Assembly: GCF_024228675.1 (NCBI RefSeq)
Contig: NZ_CP100461.1
Coordinates: 248,001-312,000, forward strand
Length of the DNA stretch: 64,000 bases
Direction of reading: 5' to 3'
Origin: Salinigranum marinum
GTDB lineage: Archaea; Halobacteriota; Halobacteria; Halobacteriales; Haloferacaceae
Below the pieces are notes generated by a model that was not told where the DNA came from, made no database searches, and saw only the letters and a program-made list of their open reading frames with translations. Every line of letters starts with the position of its first letter. Position 1 is the first letter of the stretch. Shown in pieces: positions 1-8,507 of the stretch. Position numbers and translations under genes: made by a program.

Positions 1-960
1 GGCGAGTCCGCCGACGAACACGAGCACGACGCTGATGGGGACCAGCAACCGGGCCGCCCCCGACGAGACCGCGACAGTCAGCGAGGTGGGCGCGCCGGCG
101 AAGACGGCCGCGTTGACGACGCTCCGGACGAGCACGAGCCCGACCGCGTAGCCGAGCGCGACGCCGACGGCCGAAAGGAGCGCCGCGCGGACGCCGAACA
201 GCGCGTAGACACGGAGGGGCGTCGCGCCGGTCGACCGAACGACGGAGATCGTCTCACGGCGGTCTTCGACAGCGACCCGCGTGACGCTGAAGGCCGTGAC
301 CGCGACGAGCACACAGCCCGCGAGGCTCATGACGAGGAGGAGATCGACGAGTTGTCGCGTCCCGAGGACGAAAAACGCGAGCGCCGAGAGGAGGGGGACG
401 GCGTCGCCCGGCGGCGTGGTCTGGGCGTCGAGCGTGGGCGTGACGACGAACGCGCCCGTCGAGCCGAGGCGATCGACGGTGTCGACGCTCGTGACGTACC
501 ACCGGTCGGGGACCACCTGCCCCTCGGGACGCGGTGTGAGGGTGACGCGCTCCGCCCCGGATGGTGCCTCGACCGTCCGCTCGACCGATCCGGGCTGGTT
601 CGCCGCGGCGAGCGTCCCCGACTGCCCCTGTGGGAACTCGAAGGTGCGCTCGCGGACGCTCAGCGTCGGGAGTGCCGACGGGACGCCGACGACGGTTCGC
701 TCGCTCCCGCCGACCGTGACGGTCGTCGTCGGGAGGACGAACGCGTCCGCCCCTGCCGCGGTCCGTGCCCCGTCGGCCGACGAGTAATGTTCGACCGTTG
801 CCTGGCTCCCCAGACCGGTCGCGATCGCGGTCGTCTGGCTGCCCATCGCGAGTCCGAGCAGTGTGACTCCCGTCAGGAACGCGATGGTGACGGCGACGAC
901 GAGGACTGCCAGTCGGTCACGCCGTGACCAGCGGAGGACGAGCGCCTGACGATATCCCAT
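1..960 (-). CDS. ABC transporter permease, FtsX/MacB type (C-terminal part beyond window)
   Basis: The minus-strand frame is open from the ATG at 960 to the window edge, giving 320 residues without a stop. The N-terminus (MGYRQALVLRWSRRDRL) leads into one membrane helix at about residues 15-40. An extracytoplasmic domain of about 150 residues follows, and then at least three hydrophobic helices from about residue 195 onward, one carrying the cytoplasmic loop VEDRRETISVVRSTGATPLR. This one-plus-three arrangement with a loop of the form 'R..Ei..lraiGa' is typical of FtsX/MacB/LolC permeases, which couple to a separate ATPase to export or extract substrates. The partner ATPase would lie left of the window. 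Substrate unknown. Confidence 0.8.
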   Translation of the reverse strand, partial: MGYRQALVLRWSRRDRLAVLVVAVTIAFLTGVTLLGLAMGSQTTAIATGLGSQATVEHYSSADGARTAAGADAFVLPTTTVTVGGSERTVVGVPSALPTLSVRERTFEFPQGQSGTLAAANQPGSVERTVEAPSGAERVTLTPRPEGQVVPDRWYVTSVDTVDRLGSTGAFVVTPTLDAQTTPPGDAVPLLSALAFFVLGTRQLVDLLLVMSLAGCVLVAVTAFSVTRVAVEDRRETISVVRSTGATPLRVYALFGVRAALLSAVGVALGYAVGLVLVRSVVNAAVFAGAPTSLTVAVSSGAARLLVPISVVLVFVGGLA

Positions 961-1178
961 TCGATGGAAAACAGTCGCGGTGACAGGAATAAAAGTGTAC
1001 CAGATCGGACGGGACGGTCAGGGCGGCGTGTTCGTGACGGTGTGCCGACGATCGTACGAGCCCCTGCGACGCGTGGTGTCGATCGTCGCGTTCAGCGTCT
1101 CAGCGGGTCGAATCCGCGCAATTGGAGTGTCGTGGGAACCGAAGGGGACTTCGGCGCTGGTCGCGAATCGAGTCTCGA

Positions 1179-1730
1179 ATGCTCCCCTGGGCCCACGCGG
1201 CGTTTGGCTATCTCCTCTTTACTGGAAAAAGTGGGGTCCGCCCCGCCGGCGTTCCCGTCCTCGCACTCGCCTTCGGCACCCAGTTTCCGGACCTCGTCGA
1301 CAAGCCACTCGCGTGGACGTTCGGTGTCCTGCCATCGGGTCGAAGCCTCGGCCACTCCGTGTTCGCGCTGGTCGTGATTTGCGGCCTGCTGTACGTGGTC
1401 GTGAGCGAGTCCAGACGGCGTGAACTGCTCGCGTTCGCCATCGGCTACGCGTCGCACCTGCTCGGTGACGGGATCGCACCTGCCGCCGAAGGAGAGTTCG
1501 CACAGTTCGGCTTCCTGTTCTGGCCGCTCACGTCCGCTCCGCTTTCGGACGAGGGCATGGCGTTCATCGATTTCTTCACCACGCTCGAGTTCTCCGGGTG
1601 GTTCGTCTTCGGCGTCGGTCTCACCCTCCTCGGACTCTTCGTCTGGGCCCGAGACGGATATCCGGGCGTCCGCGACGTCCTCCTTCCACTGATCACGGGG
1701 AGCGTCGACGATCACGACATCAGGTCGTGA
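1179..1730 (+). CDS. Membrane-bound metal-dependent hydrolase, DUF457/YdjM-like
   Basis: This 183-residue protein starts at the ATG giving MLPWAHAAFGYLLF. A longer frame begins 57 bases upstream, but its extension is basic and not family-like. Family motifs in order are HAAFGYL near the N-terminus, FPDLVDKPL at about residue 35, GRSLGHS at about 55 and YASHLLGD at about 90. These place His and Asp residues at the membrane face, as in the LexA-binding inner-membrane hydrolase family. At least four hydrophobic segments are visible. The biochemical reaction is not established for this family, so the hydrolase name is by homology only. Confidence 0.75.
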   Translation: MLPWAHAAFGYLLFTGKSGVRPAGVPVLALAFGTQFPDLVDKPLAWTFGVLPSGRSLGHSVFALVVICGLLYVVVSESRRRELLAFAIGYASHLLGDGIAPAAEGEFAQFGFLFWPLTSAPLSDEGMAFIDFFTTLEFSGWFVFGVGLTLLGLFVWARDGYPGVRDVLLPLITGSVDDHDIRS

Positions 1731-2128
1731 ACGGCTCCGAGTCGCCGCGTCGATAGCGGTTCCTCTGAGATGGGAGGGTTGCACAACACGACACGATACG
1801 CGGGACGACGGGAACTGCGACCGCACACGAGGGGAGCTGGTTCACGAGCGACGTGAGTGAGGACCGAGACGGCAGACACTGACGATGTCGGCTCTGAGAA
1901 CGGTCGACTGACATCCCGCATTGCTCCGCGCTAGTGAAGGACCCTCGCGACGACCAGGCCGAGCAGCGCACCAGCGCCGTCAGACCCGGATATCTACGGT
2001 AGTGATATTAAAATCCGATAATTGATATTAAATTCGATAGCATCTGGTTTCTTGATGCGACTGTGAAACGCGAACAAGTGTCTACGCTGGTAGCGCGGGG
2101 ACGAAAAGAGCGGAACCGCTCGACCGGA
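1731..2128. other. Intergenic, no gene seen
   Basis: These 398 bases lie between two convergent genes. Short frames exist on both strands but none has a recognisable motif or start context. An AT-rich patch at about 2008-2040 may act as a terminator region for the convergent transcripts. Confidence 0.5.
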
Positions 2129-3283
2129 CTATCGCCGTGCGCGGGCGGCGAGTCCACCCACCACGAGCAGGGCGAAGAGCAGCGGGAGCGCACCGACCGG
2201 AAGTTGCGTATCGGTCGTCTCCGTGCTCGCGTCCGTCGAATCGGCCGGCGTCGAGGTGTCGCCCTCGTCGTCGGTCGACATCGTCTCGGCGGTCGACGTC
2301 GAGTCGCCCATCGAATCTCCGTTCTCGCCTGGGGAATCGGTCGACGGTGCGGTCTCCGTCTCGGTCGCGGTCTCCGTCGCGGTCGACGTCTCCGTCGACG
2401 CGTCGTCAGCACCGCCACCACCAGCACCACCGCCACCGCCCCCACCGCCGCCTGCGGCGTCCTCATCGTCTTCCGGCGTCTCCGTCTCGTCGGGCGTGTC
2501 CGTCCCGTCCGGGGTGTCCGTTCCATCAGGCGTCTCAGTTCCCGGTTCGGGGCTGCTCGGCTCCTCTTCGGCCATCGTCACCTCGAGTTCCTGTGGATCC
2601 GACAGGCCGATGAGGACGTTCTCACCGTCCACTTCGTCGTTCCCGCGGACGAAGATGTAGACGTTGTACTCACCCGTCTCGGAGACCGAGACGGTCCCAG
2701 TGTACTCCATCGATCCGTTCTCCGACAGTGACTCCTGGGCCACGATGTTCTCGGAGCCGTCCTCGGCGACGACGACCTCGACGTCGTTCGGTGACGGCGC
2801 GCTCGCCTCTTCGGTCAGCGTCGTGCTCACCGCGAACGACGTGCCCGCCTCGGCCGTGTCGGGGATCTGCTCGGAGACGGCGTATCCCTTGACGACGACC
2901 GGCATGAGCGTCTGAATACTCCCGTCGGCGTACACCGCTGCGAAGTAAGTACCCGGAGAGAGCGATCCCGTCGAGAACGTCACGGAATCGCTCCCGGTCC
3001 CGTCAGCGTCGTCCTCGTATCCACGATTACTGTCGCGGAGTTCGACGGTGTACGACGCATTGGTCGGGGCGGTCACATCGAGGACGAGGCGATCACCCTG
3101 CGAAACACGGGCGGACTCGTCAATATCGAAGGAGTCACCGCCGAACGAGACCGTCCGATCGGGTGTATCGACCGCGCTCGGAGATGATAGTTCGTACGTC
3201 GCTGCGCCGACCGAGGCGGGGAACAACCCAGCGGCGACAACGACGAGTGTCAACGCAAGGACGAGATTCACTCGTCTGGACAT
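2129..3283 (-). CDS. Secreted surface protein with low-complexity stalk and C-terminal membrane anchor
   Basis: This 384-residue protein starts at MSRRVNLVLA (a start 30 bases upstream would precede the signal peptide awkwardly). Residues 5-28 form a signal peptide ending near VGAATYEL. Residues 30-230 form beta-rich domains resembling haloarchaeal BGTP/PGF-type surface repeats. A stalk follows with TDTPDGTDTPDG repeats, a polyglycine run and a Thr/Ser/Glu-rich linker suited to O-glycosylation. The C-terminus ends in a hydrophobic helix (LPLLFALLVVGGLAARARR), a layout like archaeosortase substrates but without a clear PGF motif. It is divergent from the next surface protein. Role likely in the cell envelope; ligand unknown. 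Confidence 0.8.
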   Translation of the reverse strand: MSRRVNLVLALTLVVVAAGLFPASVGAATYELSSPSAVDTPDRTVSFGGDSFDIDESARVSQGDRLVLDVTAPTNASYTVELRDSNRGYEDDADGTGSDSVTFSTGSLSPGTYFAAVYADGSIQTLMPVVVKGYAVSEQIPDTAEAGTSFAVSTTLTEEASAPSPNDVEVVVAEDGSENIVAQESLSENGSMEYTGTVSVSETGEYNVYIFVRGNDEVDGENVLIGLSDPQELEVTMAEEEPSSPEPGTETPDGTDTPDGTDTPDETETPEDDEDAAGGGGGGGGGAGGGGADDASTETSTATETATETETAPSTDSPGENGDSMGDSTSTAETMSTDDEGDTSTPADSTDASTETTDTQLPVGALPLLFALLVVGGLAARARR

Positions 3284-3711
3284 GGTACCACACACACTCC
3301 TGAGGAGTGTCAAGAAGGTTTCGAGAACCGCATCAGAGCTGGGCTGTTCCGGTCCGACCGATCGCGAGATATCTGGCCGCTGAGCGACGCGGTTAAAATT
3401 CGGTATGAGGCCTGTCCGAGGTCCTACGCGCGTACGGACGATTATCGACGAACTCCACGTTCACCCGAGGCGACGTCGAAAGTAACTAGACGATCATTAT
3501 GTCACAACGGTGGTTTTAATGTCTACTCCGTTACCCGACTCACGGACGGTTCGCGTCTCAGGACGATAGGGGTCCCAAATCGTCGGCTCACGGCCGTATT
3601 CGCGTCGAACGGGCGTCCGTGTAAGAGATTGTACCAGCGAAGCGCGTAAAATCAATCCCAGCGTCGAGAAATAACACAACAAATATGTGACTTTGGTTAG
3701 GACAGTACCGT
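3284..3711. promoter_or_regulatory. Divergent promoter region between two surface protein genes
   Basis: This 428-base region contains no gene. An AT-rich element (aaatat, about 3680-3685) lies 27-32 bases upstream of the ATG at 3712, the spacing expected for an archaeal TATA box with a leaderless transcript. On the other strand a ttttaa element near 3392-3397 could serve the leftward gene with a longer leader. Confidence 0.4.
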
Positions 3712-6186
3712 ATGCGAGACAGGTCACCCCTTCGACTAATCGCCGTGTTCGTCTCTGTCCTGGTCGTGACCGGGGCGATACCGGCCGCGGCCGTAGGAGC
3801 GTACACTGACACTGACAACCCGGTCGAGCCGCGCGAAGCGGTCTCGGCTGGCTTCCAGGACGTTTCGAGCAACATCGAGGTGTGGGACCGCGCGGCGCTC
3901 CCACTCCGTATCGACTCCGACAACGGTGACACCGTCGTCGGAAACGTCGACCAACAGGTGAGTATCGAGCAGCTGAACATCGACCGGGCGCGGCTCGATA
4001 CGGGCGACATCGCCGTGTACGACGATCAGGCGACGCTCGATCTGGAGTTCGAGAGCAAGACCTTCGCGTCGACCGGCCAGTTCGCCAATCAGGACGCCCA
4101 GCTGATCGCGGCGCACATCGACGGCAGCAGCGGTCAGACGGACGCGCTGGACTCGAACTCGCCGGCCACGGCGAACCAGCTGCTCTCGCTGCTGACCGCC
4201 GAGGGCGCGGAGTTCGATCTGGTCGAGAACTACGGAACCCTCGACGGCAACGGCGAGCTGACCGGCTCGTACGACCTCGGTGACGAGGACCAAGGCCCCG
4301 GCTTCTACGTGTTCTTCCTCGTGCAGGACTACGACCAGGAGGCCGGAACCTGGGGCGTCACTGACAGTGGCTTCGAGGAGAGCAACGGCGACCTCAGCGT
4401 CTCCGGTGACGCGCGCGTGCTCGGCCTCGACACGGCGATGGTCCACGAGGAGTCCTCCAGCGCCACGCCCGAGCAGCAATCGTACGCCGCGGGCTCGGAC
4501 GTCACCTTCGACGTCGACGGCGACGAGGGAGACGCCACGACGCACGCGATCGTCGTCTACGACGAAGAGGAGTTCGAGGGACGCGACGTCATCACGGAGA
4601 TCGACGGAAACCTCAACGGTGATCTGAGCGCGGACCAGGTGACGGTCAGGCGCGAGATCGAATCCGTCAGAGGTGTCGCGTCGGTCCAGAGCTCGCTCGA
4701 CACTCCCGGCGTCGGGGCGCTCGGTGATTCCCGCGTCTCGGGGGTGTTCAGCGGCGCACAACTCGTCGAGTTCGTCGCCGACCAAGCGAACGCCGAGGAT
4801 CCCCTCGACGAGACGACGGACGACTCCATGACGCTCGACGCGTCAGTTACGGTGGCCCCGAACACCAACGGCGAAGGGGTCCGGGTCGGAACGCTCTCCG
4901 AGTGGGAGCCCGGTGAGTACACTTACGTCCACATCGCCTCGGGCGGAGACTCCGGGATCGAGACCACGTCGGGAACGGTGACCATCACCGAGGCCGAGGA
5001 AGAAAACCCAGGTCTCAGCAAGATGCTCGAAGGTGAGCGTGGGACCAAGTTCCAGATGCCGTCCGGCGGCAGTGTGACCGAACTCGGTCTGGAGTTCGGC
5101 AGTGAAGTCAGCGGGATGGTCACGGTCTCCGAGCGCGAGAGCGCACCGGAGGACTCGCTGAACGCGCAGGAAGGCGTCGAGGACCCGGTCTACCTCGACA
5201 TCACCGCGCCGAACGGCGAAGGTGAGACGATCATCACCGCGACGTTCCAGAAGTCCAGCCTCGACGGTCTCGATCCCAACGACTTCTCGCTGTGGAACTA
5301 CAGGGACGGCCAGTGGGTCCAGCTCGAGACGACCCTCCTTTCGGAGACCGAGACGACCGTGACGTACAGAGCGGTCACGACCAGTTTCTCACCCTTCGCG
5401 CTCGGTGAGTCGGTGGACGGCTCCGATGGATCGTCGCCGAGCGAGTCGGTGACGGCCGACGGCGACAGCAGTGACAGCGACATCGAAGCGCTGCTCCGGA
5501 CGTCGCTCGACGGCGTCTCCTCGGGCGACTTCACGGTCGGTGAGGGGAGCGACGTCCTCGAGAGCCTCTCGATGGAGTTCGACGGTGAGTCCAGCGGCGA
5601 TCTCGTCATCCGCGAGTTCGACCGCCCCGCGGGCTACACCGACTACGAGGGCGAGAACGACCAGATCCTGACGGTGGTCGACCTCGAACCGCCGACGGAC
5701 GTCCGCTACGATTCGGGCAGCGTCACGTTCGAGCTGAAGCAGTCCGCGCTCGACTCGCTCGGCGTCTCCGCTGACGGGCTGCAGATCCAGGCGTACGACA
5801 CCTCGTCGGGCTCGTGGGACACCCTCGAGACCGAAGTCGTCGCGAGCGACGACGAGACCGCGACGCTCCGTGCCGACGTGTCGGACTTCGGCACCTACGT
5901 GATCTCGCGCGCACCGGCTCAACAGCAGACGACGGCGACGCCGACCGAGACGGCGACGCCCGACGACACGGCCACCGAGACGGCGACCGAAGCGCCCGCA
6001 GCCGAAGAGGAGACGGCGACGGCCGAACCCGAGATGGAGACGGAGACGGACGTCCCGCAGGCCAGCGGGAGTGACGAGAGCTCGACGGAGACCACGTCGA
6101 CGGAGTTCCCCGGTCTCGGAATCACCGTGACGATCGTGGCGTTCGTGATGACGCTGCTCGCGCTGGGCCGGCGTCGGCTCGAGTAG
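3712..6186 (+). CDS. Large PGF-type surface glycoprotein with two PGF-pre-PGF-like domains
   Basis: This protein has 824 residues. A signal peptide covers residues 1-30 (hydrophobic LIAVFVSVLVVTG, ending after AAAVGA). Beta-rich acidic domains follow to about residue 430. Two tandem domains then resemble the PGF-pre-PGF domain: about 445-565, with NDFSLWNYRDGQWVQLET and TTSFSPFALGE, and about 590-735, with LQIQAYDTSSGSWDTL and VSDFGTYVIS. A Thr/Glu/Ala-rich stalk (about 740-795) precedes the C-terminal FPGLG motif, a hydrophobic helix and RRR. FPGLG is close to the PGF-CTERM signal processed by archaeosortase A, so covalent lipid anchoring is plausible but not certain. Start chosen from the signal peptide and TATA spacing. 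Confidence 0.85.
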   Translation: MRDRSPLRLIAVFVSVLVVTGAIPAAAVGAYTDTDNPVEPREAVSAGFQDVSSNIEVWDRAALPLRIDSDNGDTVVGNVDQQVSIEQLNIDRARLDTGDIAVYDDQATLDLEFESKTFASTGQFANQDAQLIAAHIDGSSGQTDALDSNSPATANQLLSLLTAEGAEFDLVENYGTLDGNGELTGSYDLGDEDQGPGFYVFFLVQDYDQEAGTWGVTDSGFEESNGDLSVSGDARVLGLDTAMVHEESSSATPEQQSYAAGSDVTFDVDGDEGDATTHAIVVYDEEEFEGRDVITEIDGNLNGDLSADQVTVRREIESVRGVASVQSSLDTPGVGALGDSRVSGVFSGAQLVEFVADQANAEDPLDETTDDSMTLDASVTVAPNTNGEGVRVGTLSEWEPGEYTYVHIASGGDSGIETTSGTVTITEAEEENPGLSKMLEGERGTKFQMPSGGSVTELGLEFGSEVSGMVTVSERESAPEDSLNAQEGVEDPVYLDITAPNGEGETIITATFQKSSLDGLDPNDFSLWNYRDGQWVQLETTLLSETETTVTYRAVTTSFSPFALGESVDGSDGSSPSESVTADGDSSDSDIEALLRTSLDGVSSGDFTVGEGSDVLESLSMEFDGESSGDLVIREFDRPAGYTDYEGENDQILTVVDLEPPTDVRYDSGSVTFELKQSALDSLGVSADGLQIQAYDTSSGSWDTLETEVVASDDETATLRADVSDFGTYVISRAPAQQQTTATPTETATPDDTATETATEAPAAEEETATAEPEMETETDVPQASGSDESSTETTSTEFPGLGITVTIVAFVMTLLALGRRRLE

Positions 6187-6231
6187 ACGTCGCGTTCTAT
6201 CCGATTCGGCGCGGCTTTTCTACCCGAGATT

Positions 6232-6319
6232 CGTAAAACGACAAACCTCTTCGTTCTCAAACGCTGAATCGTGGTTGCAAGCCTTCGCCGTCTGGTGAAA
6301 TCGATGTCAAAGTTAACAC
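6232..6319 (+). mobile_element. Solo 3' end of an IS6-type element (relic)
   Basis: Reading forward gives RQTSSFSN then ESWLQAFAVW and a stop, which matches the C-terminal end of haloarchaeal IS6-type transposases such as the decayed copy near 56.4 kb. The sequence ends in ttaacac, the element's terminal repeat. An internal deletion joins the two blocks and the rest of the element is absent. Confidence 0.6.
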
Positions 6320-6376
6320 GACCCGGTCGGTCGAAGTATGCCGGTTGTGTCGCACTGTGTCGGGTTCTCTCTGGCC

Positions 6377-6601
6377 TCAAGGAGCGACCGGAGGGAGCGA
6401 GTAGGCCGGAGGCTCCACCTCGAAACTGCTGAACCTGGTTTCTTGGGTCGGCGTTTCGAGCACGAAACTCCGTCTTTCATGCTCTGGAAGCTCATCGGAG
6501 GGTTCCTCGAGAATGTTCTCTCTTTCTACCTGATCCAAGGAGAGAGTCCCACCGTTCACGGCGAGGAAGATGTCACCACCGTCTGGCGTACCACCAGTCA
6601 T
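6377..6601 (-). CDS. Small acidic protein downstream of PIN toxin (uncertain)
   Basis: A 74-residue frame whose ATG overlaps the stop of the PIN gene by four bases (ATGA), which suggests translational coupling. The first 55 residues are acidic and look protein-like (MTGGTPDGGDIFLAVNGG). The last 20 run into a repeat-like palindromic sequence also seen near 15.69 kb, so the C-terminus may be rearranged. No known family recognised. It could equally be a chance frame. Confidence 0.3.
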   Translation of the reverse strand: MTGGTPDGGDIFLAVNGGTLSLDQVERENILEEPSDELPEHERRSFVLETPTQETRFSSFEVEPPAYSLPPVAP

Positions 6602-7053
6602 ACATCGGAGAGACCGACATCTTCCGGAACAAGCGTGAATCCAAGCGTTCGAAAATCACCGTCGAAAGCGAAGATATGCTCAATATGCCGCTCGTCGGCG
6701 AGAATACTGGTCGTATGATCCACAAAGGAGATCTCCTGGTCATCGTAGTCTTCGAATCGTTCAGCCGCAGTCTCGAAGGTAGCTCTACCAATGGGAACGA
6801 CGTTGATGCTCTCCGAGTTTCGAATGGCGTTCAGAGCCCGAACAGCGTCTCTGTGTCCGAGTTTGTATAAAGTGAGAGTTGCAAGTTCTGAGAGAACGGA
6901 TTGTGAGGTGAATATCGGGCGGTAGGCGACATCACCTGAGCGGATGTTATCAAAAACCCGGGTAGCGGTCTGATGATGCTTGTCATCTTCATCGGCACGA
7001 GCGTAGAATGCTCCCGTATCAACGAATATCGGTGTTGCACCTGGCTTGTTCAT
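6598..7053 (-). CDS. PIN-domain ribonuclease toxin (VapC-like)
   Basis: This 151-residue protein has the PIN-domain acidic residues in order: D in FVDTGAFYA (about residue 12), E in VLSELATL (about 56), D in ISFVDHTT (about 114) and D in FAFDGDF (about 130). PIN domains bind Mg/Mn and cleave RNA, often tRNA or rRNA in VapBC systems. Its ATG overlaps the stop of the upstream winged-helix gene by four bases, so the two are co-translated as a probable toxin-antitoxin pair. Start is fixed by the overlap. Length is normal for the family. Confidence 0.85.
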   Translation of the reverse strand: MNKPGATPIFVDTGAFYARADEDDKHHQTATRVFDNIRSGDVAYRPIFTSQSVLSELATLTLYKLGHRDAVRALNAIRNSESINVVPIGRATFETAAERFEDYDDQEISFVDHTTSILADERHIEHIFAFDGDFRTLGFTLVPEDVGLSDV

Positions 7054-7403
7054 GCAGATTCTTCGCCGTACAGAACCTCATCGACTCTCTCAGATACGTC
7101 AGATTCGCCAGATGCGCCGGGTTCAAACTCCCAAAATGGATCATCCGGGTCGACTCCTCGTGCGGGGTCCTGTTCGTGCACGATCCACCACACAACCCTT
7201 CCTGCTGTTTTTCGACTGGCAACGTGACCCTGTTCCTCCAAGGTGCGAAGCTTCCGGCGTGCCGTTTCCCGGGAACAATCGAAAGTCTCAGCAACGTCAC
7301 CAGACGTGACTACCGGACCCTCTACAGCCTCAAAGACACCGAGAACGTCGTCGAGCGTGACGGTCTCCGTATATCGTCCAGTGTCGCCGCGTTCACGAGA
7401 CAT
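7050..7403 (-). CDS. Winged-helix transcriptional regulator, probable antitoxin partner of PIN protein
   Basis: A 117-residue protein starting at MSRERGDTGRY; an upstream in-frame start would add an AT-rich leader. Residues 15-75 form a winged helix: DVLGVFEAVEGPVV, the recognition region CSRETARRKLRTLEEQG, and the wing VASRKTAGRVVWW. The rest is acidic and likely contacts the toxin. In haloarchaea such MarR/ArsR-like proteins replace VapB as partners of PIN toxins. It probably represses its own operon. Confidence 0.7.
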   Translation of the reverse strand: MSRERGDTGRYTETVTLDDVLGVFEAVEGPVVTSGDVAETFDCSRETARRKLRTLEEQGHVASRKTAGRVVWWIVHEQDPARGVDPDDPFWEFEPGASGESDVSERVDEVLYGEESA

Positions 7404-7620
7404 AATTGAATGTTTGGAATCGATATTCAAAGACCTATTGGTGTACACCTTGTGGGATACCTTAACCGGTATACCACGTGCCGTACATTATGTGCGTGAG
7501 CACCCGTGTTCGGTTAAATTGAGAAATCGAGAGACTTGTCGAACGTGCAAGACACGCTGCCATCGACGCGATAACCAGTGAGCTCGCGACCCAAGAAATC
7601 GAGGTCTCCTCGGACGGGCT
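7404..7620. other. Intergenic with possible truncated gene fragment
   Basis: An AT-rich promoter region for the leftward toxin operon occupies about 7405-7500. On the plus strand a frame at about 7522-7632 (EIERLVERARHAAIDAI) has a coding-like helical composition but no start, and it is cut by the IS6-type element at 7621. It may be the 5' or internal remnant of a lost gene. Confidence 0.3.
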
Positions 7621-8236
7621 GTGTTAACTTAGGAACGAGGCGGTTGATGTTCGAATGTTCTATGCCCGAGATCAACCGCCTCAGTCGAAATACGAGTGGA
7701 TTGACTTGGAATTTGTGGAGCGACAGCGGGTACCCGAGTTCGTGATTCAAGTAGGAATTCAGCTCTATATTGCGGGATTATTGCTCTCGAATACCAAACA
7801 ATATCTTGAGAAGTTGGGTGTCGAGCGGAGTCAAACCGCGATTCACGACTGGGTGCGGAAGGCAGATCTACAGCCCGACAGCGATGTGAGTCCGAATCAG
7901 ATTGCAGTTGGCGAACCGGTGATCAGCGTCAACGGCCAGCGCCACTGGCTGTACGCTGCGGTCGGCCCCGAGACAAACCAGTTCCTTCACGTACGGCTGT
8001 TTCAGACGCGCACAACGGAACTTACCGTGCTGTTTCTTCGTGAACTCCGCGAGAAACAGCAGCTCACCGACGTCACATTCTTGATCGATGCTGCGACTCA
8101 TTTGAAAGCCGCACTCGACCGACTCGGCCTCCGATTTCGAGTGAACCACCATGGAAATCGGAACAGCGTCGAACGTATGTCCCGTGAGGTAAAACGACGA
8201 AGATCTTCGTTTTCGAATCCGTTCTCGGACGGTGAT
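7621..8236 (+). pseudogene. IS6-type transposase, truncated at the 3' end
   Basis: The element starts with the terminal repeat gtgttaactt and encodes an IS6-type DDE transposase. An N-terminal one-base frameshift is evident when it is compared with the copy near 55.8 kb. From about 7690 the frame reads WIDLEFVERQRVPEF, then TAIHDWVRKADLQ and INGQ-type core SVNGQRHWLYAAV. The first catalytic Asp is replaced (VGEPVIS where VDETLI is expected). The frame diverges at about 8225 where the 159-bp repeat begins, so the C-terminus and right end are missing. Not functional. Confidence 0.75.
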
Positions 8237-8395
8237 CGGAGAGGGCCCGGCAGTCCGCACCGACAGTCGGTCGACGGTCATCTCGGTCGCTCATCTCGAT
8301 GAACAGTAACTCGGCTATCGAGCGGTCGGAGGGTCTGTCATCGCTCGAGCTTTCGGCGCAGCGCTCGGCAGGTGACGATGGGTCGAGATGAGCGA
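8237..8395. repeat. 159-bp direct repeat, copy 1
   Basis: The sequence is about 95% identical over 159 bases to 10395-10553 by direct comparison (about eight substitutions, no gaps). The right part is bounded by a 13-base inverted repeat, tcgctcatctcga at 8287-8299 and tcgagatgagcga at 8383-8395. The repeat abuts the broken end of an IS6-type element. No convincing coding frame. Confidence 0.8.
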
Positions 8396-8507
8396 TGGAG
8401 AAATGTAGATAGAGAAAGTAAGCTTACTCACGAATGGGCTGTGAGGGTGTCGCTCTGCCGGTGGTATCGAACGATTCCGCGCGAGACAACGACCGCCGAC
8501 ACGACAC

